Positions 1 to 11,340 of a DNA stretch of 64,000 nt are shown here, piece after piece; within the stretch, counting starts at the first letter, position 1, and each line of letters opens with the position of its first letter. A model generated the notes under the pieces. It did not search any database. It was not told the DNA's origin and was given only the letters and a program-made list of their open reading frames with translations. The translations under genes were made by a program, and so were the position numbers. The DNA is from Petrosia ficiformis (taxonomy: Eukaryota; Porifera; Demospongiae; Haplosclerida; Petrosiidae): positions 6,592,001 to 6,656,000 of the forward strand of contig OX345636.1 in NCBI GenBank assembly GCA_947044365.1, in the 5' to 3' direction.

Positions 1-149
1 CGTGCGCGTTATATGCCAAATTTCGAACGCATGTGTGCGTGCGCGCGTGATTATCTATGCGTTATTTTCATTTCGCTTGCCCGTTATCTCTCTCTTGCAC
101 ATACGTTTTTCGTGCACGCGTAATTTTTTTTAATATGTACTGTATGTGT

Positions 150-495
150 ATAATTATATACATGCACTAGTATACTTGTGTGTTCATAGGTATGTACTAC
201 ATACATGTAGTACAAGTACTCATACATGTACATATGTGTATAATTATGTACTAGTGTACTTGTGTGTTAATAGGTATGTACTACACAGTATAAGTACTCA
301 TACATGTACATATGTGTATAATTATGTACTAGTGTACTTGTGTGTTCGTAGGTATGTGCTACACAGTACAAGTACTCATACATGTACATGTACATGTGTG
401 TATAATTAAGTACTAGTGTACTTGTGTGTTCATAGGTATGTACTACACAGTATAAGTACAAGTATTCAAGTACTGATACATGTACATATGTGTAT
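150..495. repeat. Minisatellite, about four units of 78-84 bp
   Basis: The segment GTGTACTTGTGTGTTCATAG followed by GGTATGTACTACACAGTATA recurs with the CATAGG word near 185, 269, 347 and 431, giving spacings of 84, 78 and 84 bp. The units are rich in ACATGTAC. Reading frames that stay open through it are low-complexity Tyr/Val/Cys/His strings and are not genes. Confidence 0.9.
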
Positions 496-515
496 TCCTA
501 TTTTGTATATTATAG

Positions 516-2800
516 TTCTCCAACATGGAAGCAATTACCAGCTGCTAAGCGTCGTGAACTCCAGGAAGATGGAATGAAAGAGGATGGAGAGTTTGGATGA
601 GTTATGAAGATTTTATCAAACACTTTACAGACTCTGAGATGTGTTCTGTTTGTATTGGCCTTTTGAGCATGGGCGAAATCGACTCAGTGGTGTACACCAG
701 ATTTCCATACAGAATTTTTTGTTAGGGAGAGAAAGAATTGCTCATACAAACCACACTGCTCCTGGGGGTGGGGGTATGCTGCTATTAGTGGATATTCCCC
801 TTACTGTATGAAACCCTATACACCATTAGGAATACACCCTGAGCTAATTAATAAAGAGTTAATATTATTAGTGGTAATATAATCATAATTTAATACACCA
901 TCCAATCTTGAGCACTGTACAGTGCCAAATAAAAGCTCTTTATGCCAATAGTATATACATCATATGAGTTCAATAACACTGTTTGGCTTAGAGATTTTGT
1001 TGAAACTCTATTTTTCAGACTAATCCTCGTTTAGCTCAACTCAAAGAAATGTTTGTTGGTGACAATAATGAAATAGATTTTGTGGAACTGCAAGACATTT
1101 TGACAGCATCTCTGAGCAAAGGTTAGAGATATATAGAGAGGGAAGGAGAGAGTGAGAGAGAGAGGTAGGGAGGGAGAGAGGGAAGGAGAGTGAAGGAGGG
1201 AGTCAGAGAGGGAGAAGAGTGTGAGAGAGGTGAGGAGAGAGGAAAAAGGGAGTGAGAGAAAGAGTGAGGGTAGAAGCGAGCGATGGAGAGGAAGGAGGGC
1301 TTGAGAGAAGAAGGGAGTGTAGGAGAGAGAAATGAGTGTGTTAGAGAAGGAGAGAGAAGGGAAGGTGTAAGAGGGATGGGGAGAGAAGTTATGGCATCAT
1401 TTTTTTAAATTGTATCCCATTCTCACAGACATGCAGTCTGCAGTGTTCTCTCTGGATGCCTGTCGCTCCATGATTGCTATGTTGGATGTAAGAATATATA
1501 ATATACATGTACATGCAATTATAATAATAAAAATAGTAAAAATTACACTGTTTTTATTATGCTTAAACGCTGATACTTATATCCAGTAATGGTGGTTGCT
1601 AACATATTTCTTCATCGTATATGTGGAAATTTTGACTCTTTGCTGTTCACAGAGTATTGACAAATTAAATTTTGACGATTAGCACTTAAATTTCATTATG
1701 TGGGTGTGACTGAGCATGTATGTTTTACGTTTAAAAAATATGCGGCTGTTCTGTTTATCACTGGAAGTACTTAGTAGTGGAAGGTGAGATAGATTGTGAG
1801 AACTGAGAAATGGAGACTACTACTTCTTGTTAGACACATTCCAAGGAACATATCAACTTGTTGTATTGTATTTCTGAATGCGCATGTGTGAACTAATTGG
1901 CAAATGTTAATTTGATGGTTTCAACCCAAAACCACCTAACTGCCAAATGACAAACCTCATCAATATTTCCACGTATACAGTATGTCATTTTATGTTTTTG
2001 TGTGATAATAGTAATAATTACATTCTTTTTGTAAAGGTTGACAAGAATGGTAGTCTCAATTTTGATGAATTCCAGAATTTGCTGGAGACCATTGCAAAAT
2101 GGAAGGTATTGAAATATAATATCTTGATATACACTGAGCGATGTGATTGGTTAGTACTAAGTTTCAGTACTCTCTCTTATAGATTAAGTCCTAGCTCAAA
2201 TGTTAAGTGTTTAAAGAACTAATATTGTACCTATTGTATCCTTGTCCTCAGAAAATGCTCATCACTTTAGTTTTGAATGACCAACAATCTTTTTACCTGC
2301 ACCATTATCATATAATTATCCTTCCCATTTTTTGTGCGTGTGTCAAATTTCAATCCATAGCTTCATTATTGATTTAAAATATAATCATGTATTAACCTTA
2401 TGACATTAAACTATACACTATATTACGGTGTACATATAAATTCATCTCATCATAAGTTTGAGGACATAGTGAATGTGAACAGACTTTAGTTTATGTGTTA
2501 CTGTTAGTGTATGTAGTACTGAAAATGGTTTTGATCTCCATGGTAACGGGTTATATATTAAATTGTATACTGTTTTGCTTATAATATTTTTATAACACAA
2601 TCTGTAGAAAATGTTAGAAAATGTTTTTCAAATTTGATCGTGATTGTTCTGGTACTCTGGAAAGACAAGAAACCTACAATTGTATTCACAAAAACATGGA
2701 TAGAGGGAGAGAAGAGAACCTGGAAGACATTGCATGTGTATGTCTCATGAATCAGGATGGGATCAGTTGATTTGAAATACAAACCAAGTGTGAAGAGTGA
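516..2800 (+). pseudogene. Calpain-like gene remnant (end of protease core plus EF-hands), frameshifted
   Basis: Four or five exon-like blocks read as calpain in order. Block 516-645 gives WKQLPAAKRRELQEDG...DGEF; one base then appears to be missing at about 591-596, and the next frame continues WMSYEDFIKHF, the GEFWMS..DF motif that closes the calpain protease core. Block 1019-1123 (TNPRLAQLKEMFVG...) joins 1430-1489 (MQSAVFSLDACRSMIAMLD), which joins 2038-2105 (VDKNGSLNFDEFQNLLE). The joins are in frame with GT-AG borders and recreate a full 12-residue EF loop. Block 2620-2770 carries a second loop (DRDCSGTLERQE), then meets TGA at about 2766-2768. The C2-like domain III expected between core and EF-hands is absent, since only about 370 bp separate them, and the catalytic Cys/His exons are not in the window. 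A calpain identity is likely. Whether the lesions are real or sequencing errors is open. Confidence 0.6.
1125..1385. repeat. GA-rich purine tract
   Basis: About 260 bp of imperfect GAGAG/GGAAGG repeats lie in the intron between two calpain-like exon blocks. It is a polypurine microsatellite with no coding content. Confidence 0.85.
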
Positions 2801-2809
2801 GTTACATGT

Positions 2810-3660
2810 AGTTATGGTTCATATAATTAGAATTACCACATAATTTAGATATAATGATGATGAGGTATATACGTATACATGTATATGTATCAGAGTATTG
2901 ATAAGTTTTGAAGCATTGGCCAAATTGGCTCAAAAATGGTTAGCATCTTATATACATGTACATGTATGTAAACTATTATCAACTCGTATGTGTAGTTGTG
3001 TACTTTCAGGAGATATTTCAGACATGTATACAGATAGTGTGTGTAATAAGATACACCTTTTTTTACCACCCCAACCCCCTTTCAAATCAATTAGGTTTTT
3101 TTTATTCCCTACATGTAGAAGTACATGTACATGTACATGTACATGTACATGTAGCAATCAAGTACAGTAGACCCTCGCTAGCTTTGTACCCAAAGATCAA
3201 ATTGATTTTAAAAATTGATTACCAAGAAAAATGTGTTGGCACAGCATTTAATCAGATATCAACTGTAGCCGTGATAACATACCTCAACATTTTTTCCACA
3301 AAATTATTTAAACATTTCTTCCTGAAACATTTTCCATTACATTATCCTTTTGTATAGTAATTGTATTGAAATTGCACATGTGATTATATTATTGAAAATC
3401 TATAAATGGAGGAATAAATTTACTGTTAAATTCTGTCATTTCAATGCTTACTCTTACGTGCATGTAGCCAATGATATTATATATCCAGGATGAACAATTA
3501 TTATGTTTTGTACATGTACTGTATATATATCAAATTTTAGTGTAATTTATACGTAGTTCTCTGCATGTACAATCCTGTTTGTAGTATCTGCGACAAATTG
3601 GTTTTGTTTACACAAAGCCATATTGACACAATTAACTAGGTAAGGGTGGGGTTTATATCA
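2810..3660. other. Unassigned AT-rich stretch with a short (ACATGT)n run
   Basis: No gene is recognised. An (ACATGT)n run sits at 3121-3152. The word CAGTAGACCCTCGCTAG at about 3165-3182 resembles the terminal inverted repeat of Tigger/pogo-type DNA transposons, but I see no matching second end. A downstream calpain exon could begin near 2890 (ALAKLAQKWL), which is not convincing. Confidence 0.4.
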
Positions 3661-3687
3661 TAGTACACTGTATAGTACCATATATAC

Positions 3688-3723
3688 TCTAATTATTTCA
3701 TGTGCTTACATGAAATAATTAGA
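3688..3723. repeat. Perfect 16-bp hairpin
   Basis: TCTAATTATTTCATGT and its exact reverse complement are separated by the four bases GCTT. The left part of the arm (TATACTCTAATTATTTCAT) recurs alone near 3811-3830, so the hairpin may be a small foldback element. Confidence 0.85.
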
Positions 3724-3984
3724 CTACATATTATATTGTACTAAACTAGTTACATGTAGCTAGTATATAGGTTAGGTATATGAATAGAGTTTATGTATTA
3801 TAATACCATATATACTCTAATTATTTCATATATACTAGACGTATACACACACGTGTACATGAACGTGTGTGTGTGACTAACTGACTATACATATATGTGT
3901 ATGTATGTATGTGTGTCTAACAATATGTTTTGGTATTGTGTTTACATGTATGTGTGTATATGTAACTATGTGTATATCAGGATT

Positions 3985-5255
3985 GAGATAATGATAATTG
4001 TAATTGTAATTGTAATTAATTAATTAGCCTTTTTGTGTAATTGTAATGGTAATTTAACATATGTAACTCTAATGGTAATTGTAATGGTAATTTAACATAT
4101 GTAACTCTAATGGTAATTGTAATGGTAATGGTAATTTAACATATGAAACTCTAATAGTAATTGTGATGGTAATGGTAATTTAACATATGTAACTCTAATG
4201 GTAATTGTAATGGTAATTTAACATATGTAACTCTAATGGTAATTGTAATGGTAATGGTAATTGTAATGGTAATTTAAAATATGTAACTCTAGTGGTAATT
4301 GTAATGGTAATGGTAATTTAAAATATGTAACTCTAATAGTAATTGTAATGGTAATGGTAATTTAACATGTAACTCTAATGGTAATTGTAATGGTAATGGT
4401 AATTGTAATGGTAATTTAACATATGTAACTCTAATGTTAATTGTAATGGTAATGGTAATTTAACATATGTAACTCTAATGGTAATTGTAATGGTAATGGT
4501 AATTTAACATATGTAACTCTAATGGTAATTGTGATGGTAATGGTAATTTAACATATGTAACTCTAATGGTAATTGTAATGATAATGGTAATTTAACATAT
4601 GTAACTCTAATGGTAATTGTGATGGTAATGGTAATTTAACATATGTAACTCTAATGGTAATTGTGATGGTAATGGTAATTTAACATATGTAACTCTAATG
4701 GTAATTGTAATGATAATGGTAATTTAACATATGTAACTCTAATGGTAATTGTAATGGTAATGGTAATTTAACATATGTAACTCTAGTGGTAATTGTAATG
4801 GTAATGGTAATTTAAAATATGTAACTCTAATAGTAATTGTAATGGTAATGGTAATTTAACATGTAACTCTAATGGTAATTGTAATGGTAATGGTAATTGT
4901 AATGGTAATTTAAAATATGTAACTCTAGTGGTAATTGTAATGGTAATGGTAATTTAAAATATGTAACTCTAATAGTAATTGTAATGGTAATGGTAATTTA
5001 ACATGTAACTCTAATGGTAATTGTAATGGTAATGGTAATTGTAATGGTAATTTAACATATGTAACTCTAATGTTAATTGTAATGGTAATGGTAATTTAAC
5101 ATATGTAACTCTAATAGTAATTGTAATGATAATGGTAATTTAACATATGTAACTCTAATGGTAATTGTAATGATAATGGAAATTTAACATACGTAACTCT
5201 AATGGTAATTGTGATGGTAATAGTAATTTAACATATGTAACTCTAATGGTAATTC
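3985..5255. repeat. Minisatellite of ~44-bp units built on GGTAAT
   Basis: About 28 units of TAATTTAACATATGTAACTC followed by TAATGGTAATTGTAATGGTAAT. Units differ by how many GGTAAT/TGTAAT hexamers they contain and by AACATATG versus AAAATATG. Blocks of several units are themselves duplicated, for example around 4,270-4,430 and 4,780-5,060. Both strands lack open frames of interest. Confidence 0.95.
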
Positions 5256-5555
5256 ATTTTATGAAGTACTTGAGGTATAATCACTCAATTACTAAATGCA
5301 CTATTTGACTGAAAGTTCATGACAACTGATTATCTCGAATTTTCACCACTGCTTCTTGCATGAACTTTGGTCAGTATATTCAGCGTAACTCAGCATATTC
5401 TATAGCTATGAGCACATGTCATCTCCAAGTGTAGAATCCTTTTCAATTTAGCACGACAGAAAATATTCAACAGTGTCGTTTATTGCCAAAACACTTTGAA
5501 TCATCACTATTCTTAAAAAGTAATTGTAATGATAATTAATTTGTTAGTATAGTAA
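5256..5555. other. Non-repetitive spacer
   Basis: About 300 bp of unique AT-rich sequence between two repeat fields. I see no exon, RNA or transposon end here. Confidence 0.5.
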
Positions 5556-5559
5556 TTGA

Positions 5560-7290
5560 CCCCAATCCTGGTGTACATGCAGTGCATGTGTGTGACTACA
5601 TGTATATGTGTGTATATGAGTGACTATACTTACTATACATGTAGTAAATGTGTGTGTCACTGTATGTACAGTACATGTATATGTGACTATACATATACCA
5701 TAATACATGTCTGTGTGTATGTTACTATATATACATATCAGTGGTGGATTTGGAAATTGAAGAAGGAGATTTCTAAAAAACAAAACAGCACATGAAGCAC
5801 ACCCAATTTTTATCATTAACTATTCATGAGGGGTGTGGTCAATACATTTTGTAATCACACCTACCTCTGTCGGGCATGACTATAACTTTATCGGGACAGT
5901 TAGGAAAGGTATGCAAACTTAGTGTATGTTAATAACTTGGCGCTAGCTATCATGATTTATTATACTAAATGTTTGATGAAACACGAGCATCAGATTCACA
6001 AGCAGACTGAGTGTGAGACTTTATAGCAGTCATGACTACGGCTTTCCCCATCAGCAATCTTCAAATTCAGTTGCATCAGACTTTTACAGACTAGCAACAT
6101 TATTACTGAAGTACACATGTAGTACAATCATAGGTACATGTGTATATAGTTATTTATGTACATGTACTTATCATCTTTACTAAGTTCTCTTAGAAGCACA
6201 ATGCTCCTATTGTTATATTACGAAATGCTGGTGGGCGTGGCACACAGACTTTTTCTATCAATTTTTTCAAAACATGATTTGAAAGGGGGTTTTCGTAGAA
6301 ACCGAAGAAACCCCCTAGATCCACCACTGCATTTACAGTAATACATGTATGTGACTATACATGTACATACATGTACACAGTAGTACATGTGTGTATATGT
6401 GACTATACATATGCAATAATACATGTGTACATGTATGTGTGTATATGTGTCTATACAAATACAGTAGTACACTTGTACATGTGTGTGTATGTGACCAGAC
6501 ATGTACATGATGTACCTTAGTACACGCGTGTGTATGTGTCTATGCATATACAAACTGTACACTATACAGTAGTAAATGTGTACATGTATGTGTGTGTGAC
6601 TATACATATACAGTAGTACATGTGTATATGTGACTATAAATATATAGTAGTACATGTGTGTATATGTGACTATACATATACAGTAGTACATGTGTGTATG
6701 TGACTATACATATACAGTAGTACATGTGTGTATATATGACTATACATATACAGTAGTACATGTGTGTGTATGTGACTATACGTATACAGTAGTACATGTG
6801 TGTACATGTATGTGACTATACATATACAGTAGTACATGTGTGTATATGTGACTATACATATACAGTACTACATGTGTGTATGTGACTATACATATACAGT
6901 AGTACATGTGTGTATGTGTGACACATACACAGTAGTACATGTGTGTATGTGTGACTATACATATACAGTAGTACATGTGTGTGTATGTGACTATACGTAT
7001 ACAGTAGTACATGTGTGTATGTGACTATACATATACAGTAGTACATGTGTGTGTATGTGACTATACATATACAGTAGTACATGTGAGCATGTGACTATAC
7101 ATATACAGTAGTACATGTGTGTGTATGTGACTATACATATACAGTAGTACATACACTGTGACTGTACATATACCACTTGTGTATATGTATACTTATAGTA
7201 CATGTGTGAGACTGTAATTATACATCATACACATGTATGTGTATTTGTGTGTGTGACTTTATACGTATAGTACATACATGTATGTGTGTA
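5560..7290. repeat. Minisatellite of TACAGTAGTACATGTGTGTA-type units, split by a MITE
   Basis: Units of about 36-40 bp (GTGACTATACATATACAGTA plus GTACATGTGTGTAT) fill 6,340-7,170. Diverged units lie on both sides at 5,560-5,738 and up to about 7,290. The block 5,739-6,329 is foreign to the repeat. Long open frames on both strands (Tyr-Tyr-Cys-Ile-Cys-Ile strings) are by-products of the repeat. Confidence 0.9.
5739..6329. mobile_element. hAT-like MITE inserted in the minisatellite
   Basis: The left end reads CAGTGGTGGATTTGGAA and the right end reads CCCCCTAGATCCACCACTG, so the outer ~12 bp are inverted repeats starting CAGTGGTGGAT. Non-autonomous hAT elements with CAGTGGCGGATC termini are widespread in animals. 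The 591-bp interior has no transposase. No clear 8-bp target duplication is visible, but the flanks are microsatellite. The interior next to the right end has a second G-run/C-run pair (GGGGGTTTTCGTAG...AACCCCC). Confidence 0.65.
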
Positions 7291-7379
7291 TGTGTGACTA
7301 TATTATGTATATTATGATATACTTACATGTATGTGTATGTATGTGTACATGTACATGTATATAATGTGTCCATTAGTAA

Positions 7380-7534
7380 TAATCAGGTGTGATAATCATA
7401 TCGTCTAAATATTATGGAGTGCCGTTTGCGTCAAAATTATTCGTGTCTCCCGACCAAACAACATGGATGATAACCCTAATGATCCCAAGGCCTAAACTGG
7501 AGGGCTCCGCCCCCCCAGACCCCTCAGTTAAATA
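7380..7534. mobile_element. Possible degraded MITE end (GGGCTCCGCCCCCCCAGACC)
   Basis: A GC-rich block, AGGGCTCCGCCCCCCCAGAC at about 7,502-7,521, stands out from AT-rich surroundings. It resembles the C-rich subterminal part of hAT-like MITEs. I find no matching second end, so the boundaries are guesses. Confidence 0.3.
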
Positions 7535-7652
7535 TGTCGGATATACTATATCCGACATCTGATATCATATCGGATGTCAGATATAGTATATCGGATGTCG
7601 GATATAGTATATCAGACATCTGATATGATATTGGATGTCGGATATAGTATAT
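7535..7652. repeat. Palindromic tandem repeat of the TCGGATATAGTATATC type
   Basis: Alternating near-palindromes (GGATATACTATATCC, TCTGATATCATATCGGA, GGATATAGTATATC) follow each other at about 25-30 bp spacing. Each unit is close to self-complementary and neighbouring units are in opposite orientation, so the whole block can form a long cruciform. Confidence 0.85.
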
Positions 7653-7960
7653 CAGAAGGGGTAATAATGGAGCAGCCAACACAAAACGATTTTGACTCAT
7701 TTGGCACCCAATAAAATATTGCCATATCATGGTCACAAAAATAATAATTATTGTCCCATGAATTCAGGTGTTCAATACCATCACATCTACATGCTACATG
7801 TAAATCAGTTTTCAACACTGTTTAGTCAACAAATAATAGGTATCAGTTTGATTGTTGAATGAAATCTACCTGTACATCTATATGTAAGGTAGCCAATAAT
7901 TGTGATACATGCACAGACAATAATCATATTTTCATAATCACCCATCCCTAATTATAACTA
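7653..7960. other. Unassigned spacer
   Basis: AT-rich unique sequence between two repeat fields. No splice-bounded coding block or RNA gene is visible on either strand. Confidence 0.45.
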
Positions 7961-8333
7961 TTAATTATTAGGTATTACCTCATGAGTACAATAGTCATTA
8001 TAACTATTAGGTACTTACCTCATGAGTACAATAGTCATTATAAATATTAGGTACTTACCTCATGAGTACAATAGTCATTATAACTATTAATTATTAGGTA
8101 CTTACCTCATGAGTACAATAGTCATTATAACTATTAGGTACTTACCTCATGAGTACAATAGTCATTAAAACTATTAGGTACTTACCTCATGAGTACAATA
8201 GTCATTAAAACTATTAGGTACTTACCTCATGAGTACAATAGTCATTATAACTATTAATTATTAGGTATTACCTCATGAGTACAATTGTCATTATAACTAT
8301 TAGGTACTTACCTCATGAGTACAATAGTCATTA

Positions 8334-9173
8334 CCCTCGCCGCGTAGCGTAGGCGGAAGGGTACGGTAATCGTTTTGTCTGTGTGTCTGTGTGTCTGTGT
8401 TTCTGTGTGTCTGTGTGTGTGTGTGTTAGCAATTTTTCTTGAAAAATAAAAACATTGACATTTCAAAAGGGGTACTGATAGACTTCAAATTATACAAGGA
8501 AAAAAAATAACGTAGGAATTCTTCTTAAACCTTTTGGTTCTAAAGTTATGACAATTTTTATAACTCACAGTTATTGTTTCACCACTTTAAGATGAAACGA
8601 GGGCAATAACGAGAGAAAATATGGACACACGAAACACAAGTGGTCCTCTTGCATGGCTGTCGCTAGCCAAGAAACGCTTCAAACCCAAAACAATCGATGT
8701 TATGGTTGCTACTACATCACCATTGATGCAAGATAGTAGAGAGCTACCTAGCTCCGGCTCCACCTACAGGTATGACGTACGTACGTACGTCCATGCAGCG
8801 TCATGTACTAAACACGTGATCCAGGTGATTCAATACGTTTTCACACGTTGGAGGTAGACTTGAGAACGTCTTCGAAGGAAAACAGAGAATAAGATGTAAG
8901 ATATATATATATATATATATTAGTTTTTTTCATTACTTCTATTCTTCTGTGTGTATTACACATAGATATCAAGAACCTCAGCTCTAATATATAACTTTAA
9001 TAGCAACATAATATCTATTATGATGTACACATTATACAATATTATCACATCTACTTTCGATAAACATAATTATTTACAATTACTTACAATTATTTACGTT
9101 TAAAGTTTAAACTTCATACATCACACGTTACTACTTAACCACGTAGGCGAGGGTCCCGTCCCGACGGCGCTCG
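8334..9173. mobile_element. 840-bp insertion inside the minisatellite, with TTA target duplication
   Basis: The array reads GTCA-TTA at 8,327-8,333 and resumes TTA-TAACTATT at 9,174. Removing 840 bp plus one TTA restores a perfect repeat unit, so both ends are defined. The left end is CCCTCGCCGCGTAGCGTAGG. The right end contains CACGTAGGCGAGGG, then a further 20 bp (TCCCGTCCCGACGGCGCTCG), so the inverted repeats are not terminal on the right. A TTA duplication fits PIF/Harbinger-type transposition, but I see no transposase. Internal (TGTGTGTC)n follows the left end. Confidence 0.75.
8621..8857 (+). other. Short exon-like open frame inside the 840-bp element
   Basis: The frame begins MDTRNTSGPLAWLSLAKKRF and stays open for 78 codons. 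A donor-like CTACAG/GTATGACG at about 8,769 would end an exon of ~50 codons. This could be a captured first exon of a host or transposon gene. No family is recognised and function is unknown. Confidence 0.25.
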
Positions 9174-10965
9174 TTATAACTATTAATTATTAGGTACTTA
9201 CCTCATGAGTACAATAGTCATTAAAACTATTAGGTACTTACCTCATGAGTACAATAGTCATTAGAACTATTAGGTACTTACCTCATGAGTACAATAGTCA
9301 TTAGAACTATTAATTATTAGGTACTTACCTCATGAGTACAATAGTCATTATAACTATTAATTATTAGGTACTTACCTCATGAGTACAATAGTCATTAAAA
9401 CTATTAGGTACTTACCTCATGAGTGCAATAGTCATTAGAACTATTAGATACTTACCTCATGAGTACAATAGTCATTATAACTATTAATTATTAGGTACTT
9501 ACCTCATGAGTACAATAGTCATTAAAACTATTAGGTACTTACCTCATGAGTACAATAGTCATTAGAACTATTAGGTACTTACCTCATGAGTACAATAGTC
9601 ATTAGAACTATTAATTATTAGGTACTTACCTCATGAGTACAATAGTCATTATAACTATTAATTATTAGGTACTTACCTCATGAGTATAATAGTACTATTA
9701 GGTACTTACCTCATGAGTACAATAGTCATTATAACTATTAGGTACTTACCTCATGAGTACAATAGTCATTATAACTATTAGGCACTTACCTCATGAGTAC
9801 AATTGTCATTAAAACTATTGGGTACTTACCTCATGAGTACAATAGTCATTATAACTATTAATTATTAGGTACTTACCTCATGAGTACAATAGTCATTATA
9901 ACTATTAATTATTAGGTACTTACCTCATGAGTACAATTGTCATTATAACTATTAGGTACTTACCTCATGAGTACAATAGTCATTAGAACTATTAATTATT
10001 AGGTACTTACCTCATGAGTACAATAGTCATTATAACTATTAATTATTAGGTACTTACCTCATGAGTACAATTGTCATTAAAACTATTAGGTACTTACCTC
10101 ATGAGTACAATAGTCATTATAACTATTAATTATTAGGTACTTACCTCATGAGTACAATAGTCATTATAACTATTAATTATTAGGTACTTATCTCATGAGT
10201 ATAATAGTCATTATAACTATTAATTATTAGGTACTTACCTCATGAGTACAATTGTCATTATAACTATTAGGTACTTACCTCATGAGTACAATAGTCATTC
10301 GAACTATTAGGTACTGACCTCATGAGTACAATAGTCATTATAACTATTAATTATTAGGTACTTACCTCATGAGTACAATAGTCATTATAACTATTAATTA
10401 TTAGGTACTTATCTCATGACTATAATAGTCATTATAACTATTAATTATTAGGTACTTACCTCATGAGTACAATTGTCATTATAACTATTAGGTACTTACC
10501 TCATGAGTACAATAGTCATTAGAACTATTAGGTACTGACCTCATGAGTACAATAGTCATTATAACTATTAATTATTAGGTACTTACCTCATGAGTACAAT
10601 AGTCATTAAAACTATTAGGTACTTACCTCATGAGTACAATAGTCATTATAACTATTAATTATTAGGTACTTACCTCATGAGTACAATAGTCATTATAACT
10701 ATTAATTATTAGGTACTTACCTCATGAGTATAATAGTCATTATAACTATTAATTATTAGGTACTTACCTCATGAGTACAATAGTCATTATAACTATTAGG
10801 TACTTACCTCATGAGTACAATAGTCATTAGAACTATTAGGTACTTACCTCATGAGTACAATAGTCATTATAACTATTAATTATTAGGTACTTACCTCATG
10901 AGTACAATAGTCATTAGAACTATTAATTATTAGGTACTTACCTCATGAGTACAATAGTCATTAGA

Positions 10966-11340
10966 ATTCCCAAGATTTCAGATTACATTGTACATACAAT
11001 AATAATTATGTCATCTTCTGAGTGTAGTGAATGTGCTATCCCAGGGAAAACATCCCCTCTCCTTTGTATGTAATATGAAACACTACACATTACACAACTT
11101 CACACATACCTAACACACACTTATATACCTACCACAATTATACTCTCTCCCTCTCTTTTTCTTCCTCTCTCTCACTCTCACTCTCCCTCTCTTTTTCTCT
11201 CTCTCTCTCTATTTCAGGTTGAAGCAGTCGCAAAGAACTGAGAACGTTAACACCAGTAATAAAAATTGATGTTTATTTTTTTCATAATAGTTTTTATTAT
11301 TAATTTTATAAATTATAAATTATGAAGCCAGAATGACATT
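10966..11340. other. Pyrimidine tract ending in an acceptor-like AG
   Basis: A long CT-rich run (about 11,140-11,216) ends in TCTATTTCAG. It is followed by GTTGAAGCAGTCGCAAAGAA and, after about 17 codons in one frame, a TGA. It could be the acceptor and terminal exon of a plus-strand gene, but no upstream exon is found. A similar CT-tract/AG arrangement occurs at about 59,750-59,866. Confidence 0.3.

Larger units (their letters stand above)
7962..10965. repeat. Minisatellite of 40/47-bp units, interrupted at 8,334-9,173
   Basis: More than 50 units of AGGTACTTACCTCATGAGTA followed by CAATAGTCATTATAACTATT. There are two length classes: 40 bp, and 47 bp with an extra AATTATT. They alternate in changing order along the array. 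Each unit holds the inverted pair GTACT...AGTAC. Repeats are contiguous and there are no unique spacers, so it is not CRISPR-like. Confidence 0.95.

Noticed and set aside
146..461. Open frames on both strands in the first 500 bp
   Set aside because: Low-complexity products of a 78-84-bp repeat.
6218..7203. Several 60-157-codon minus-strand frames rich in Tyr, Cys, Ile and His
   Set aside because: All come from the ~38-bp ACATGTGTGTAT minisatellite. The 6,218 frame only adds the end of the MITE.
7962..10965. Regular repeats considered as a CRISPR array
   Set aside because: Units are contiguous without unique spacers, no cas genes exist nearby, and the sequence is animal.
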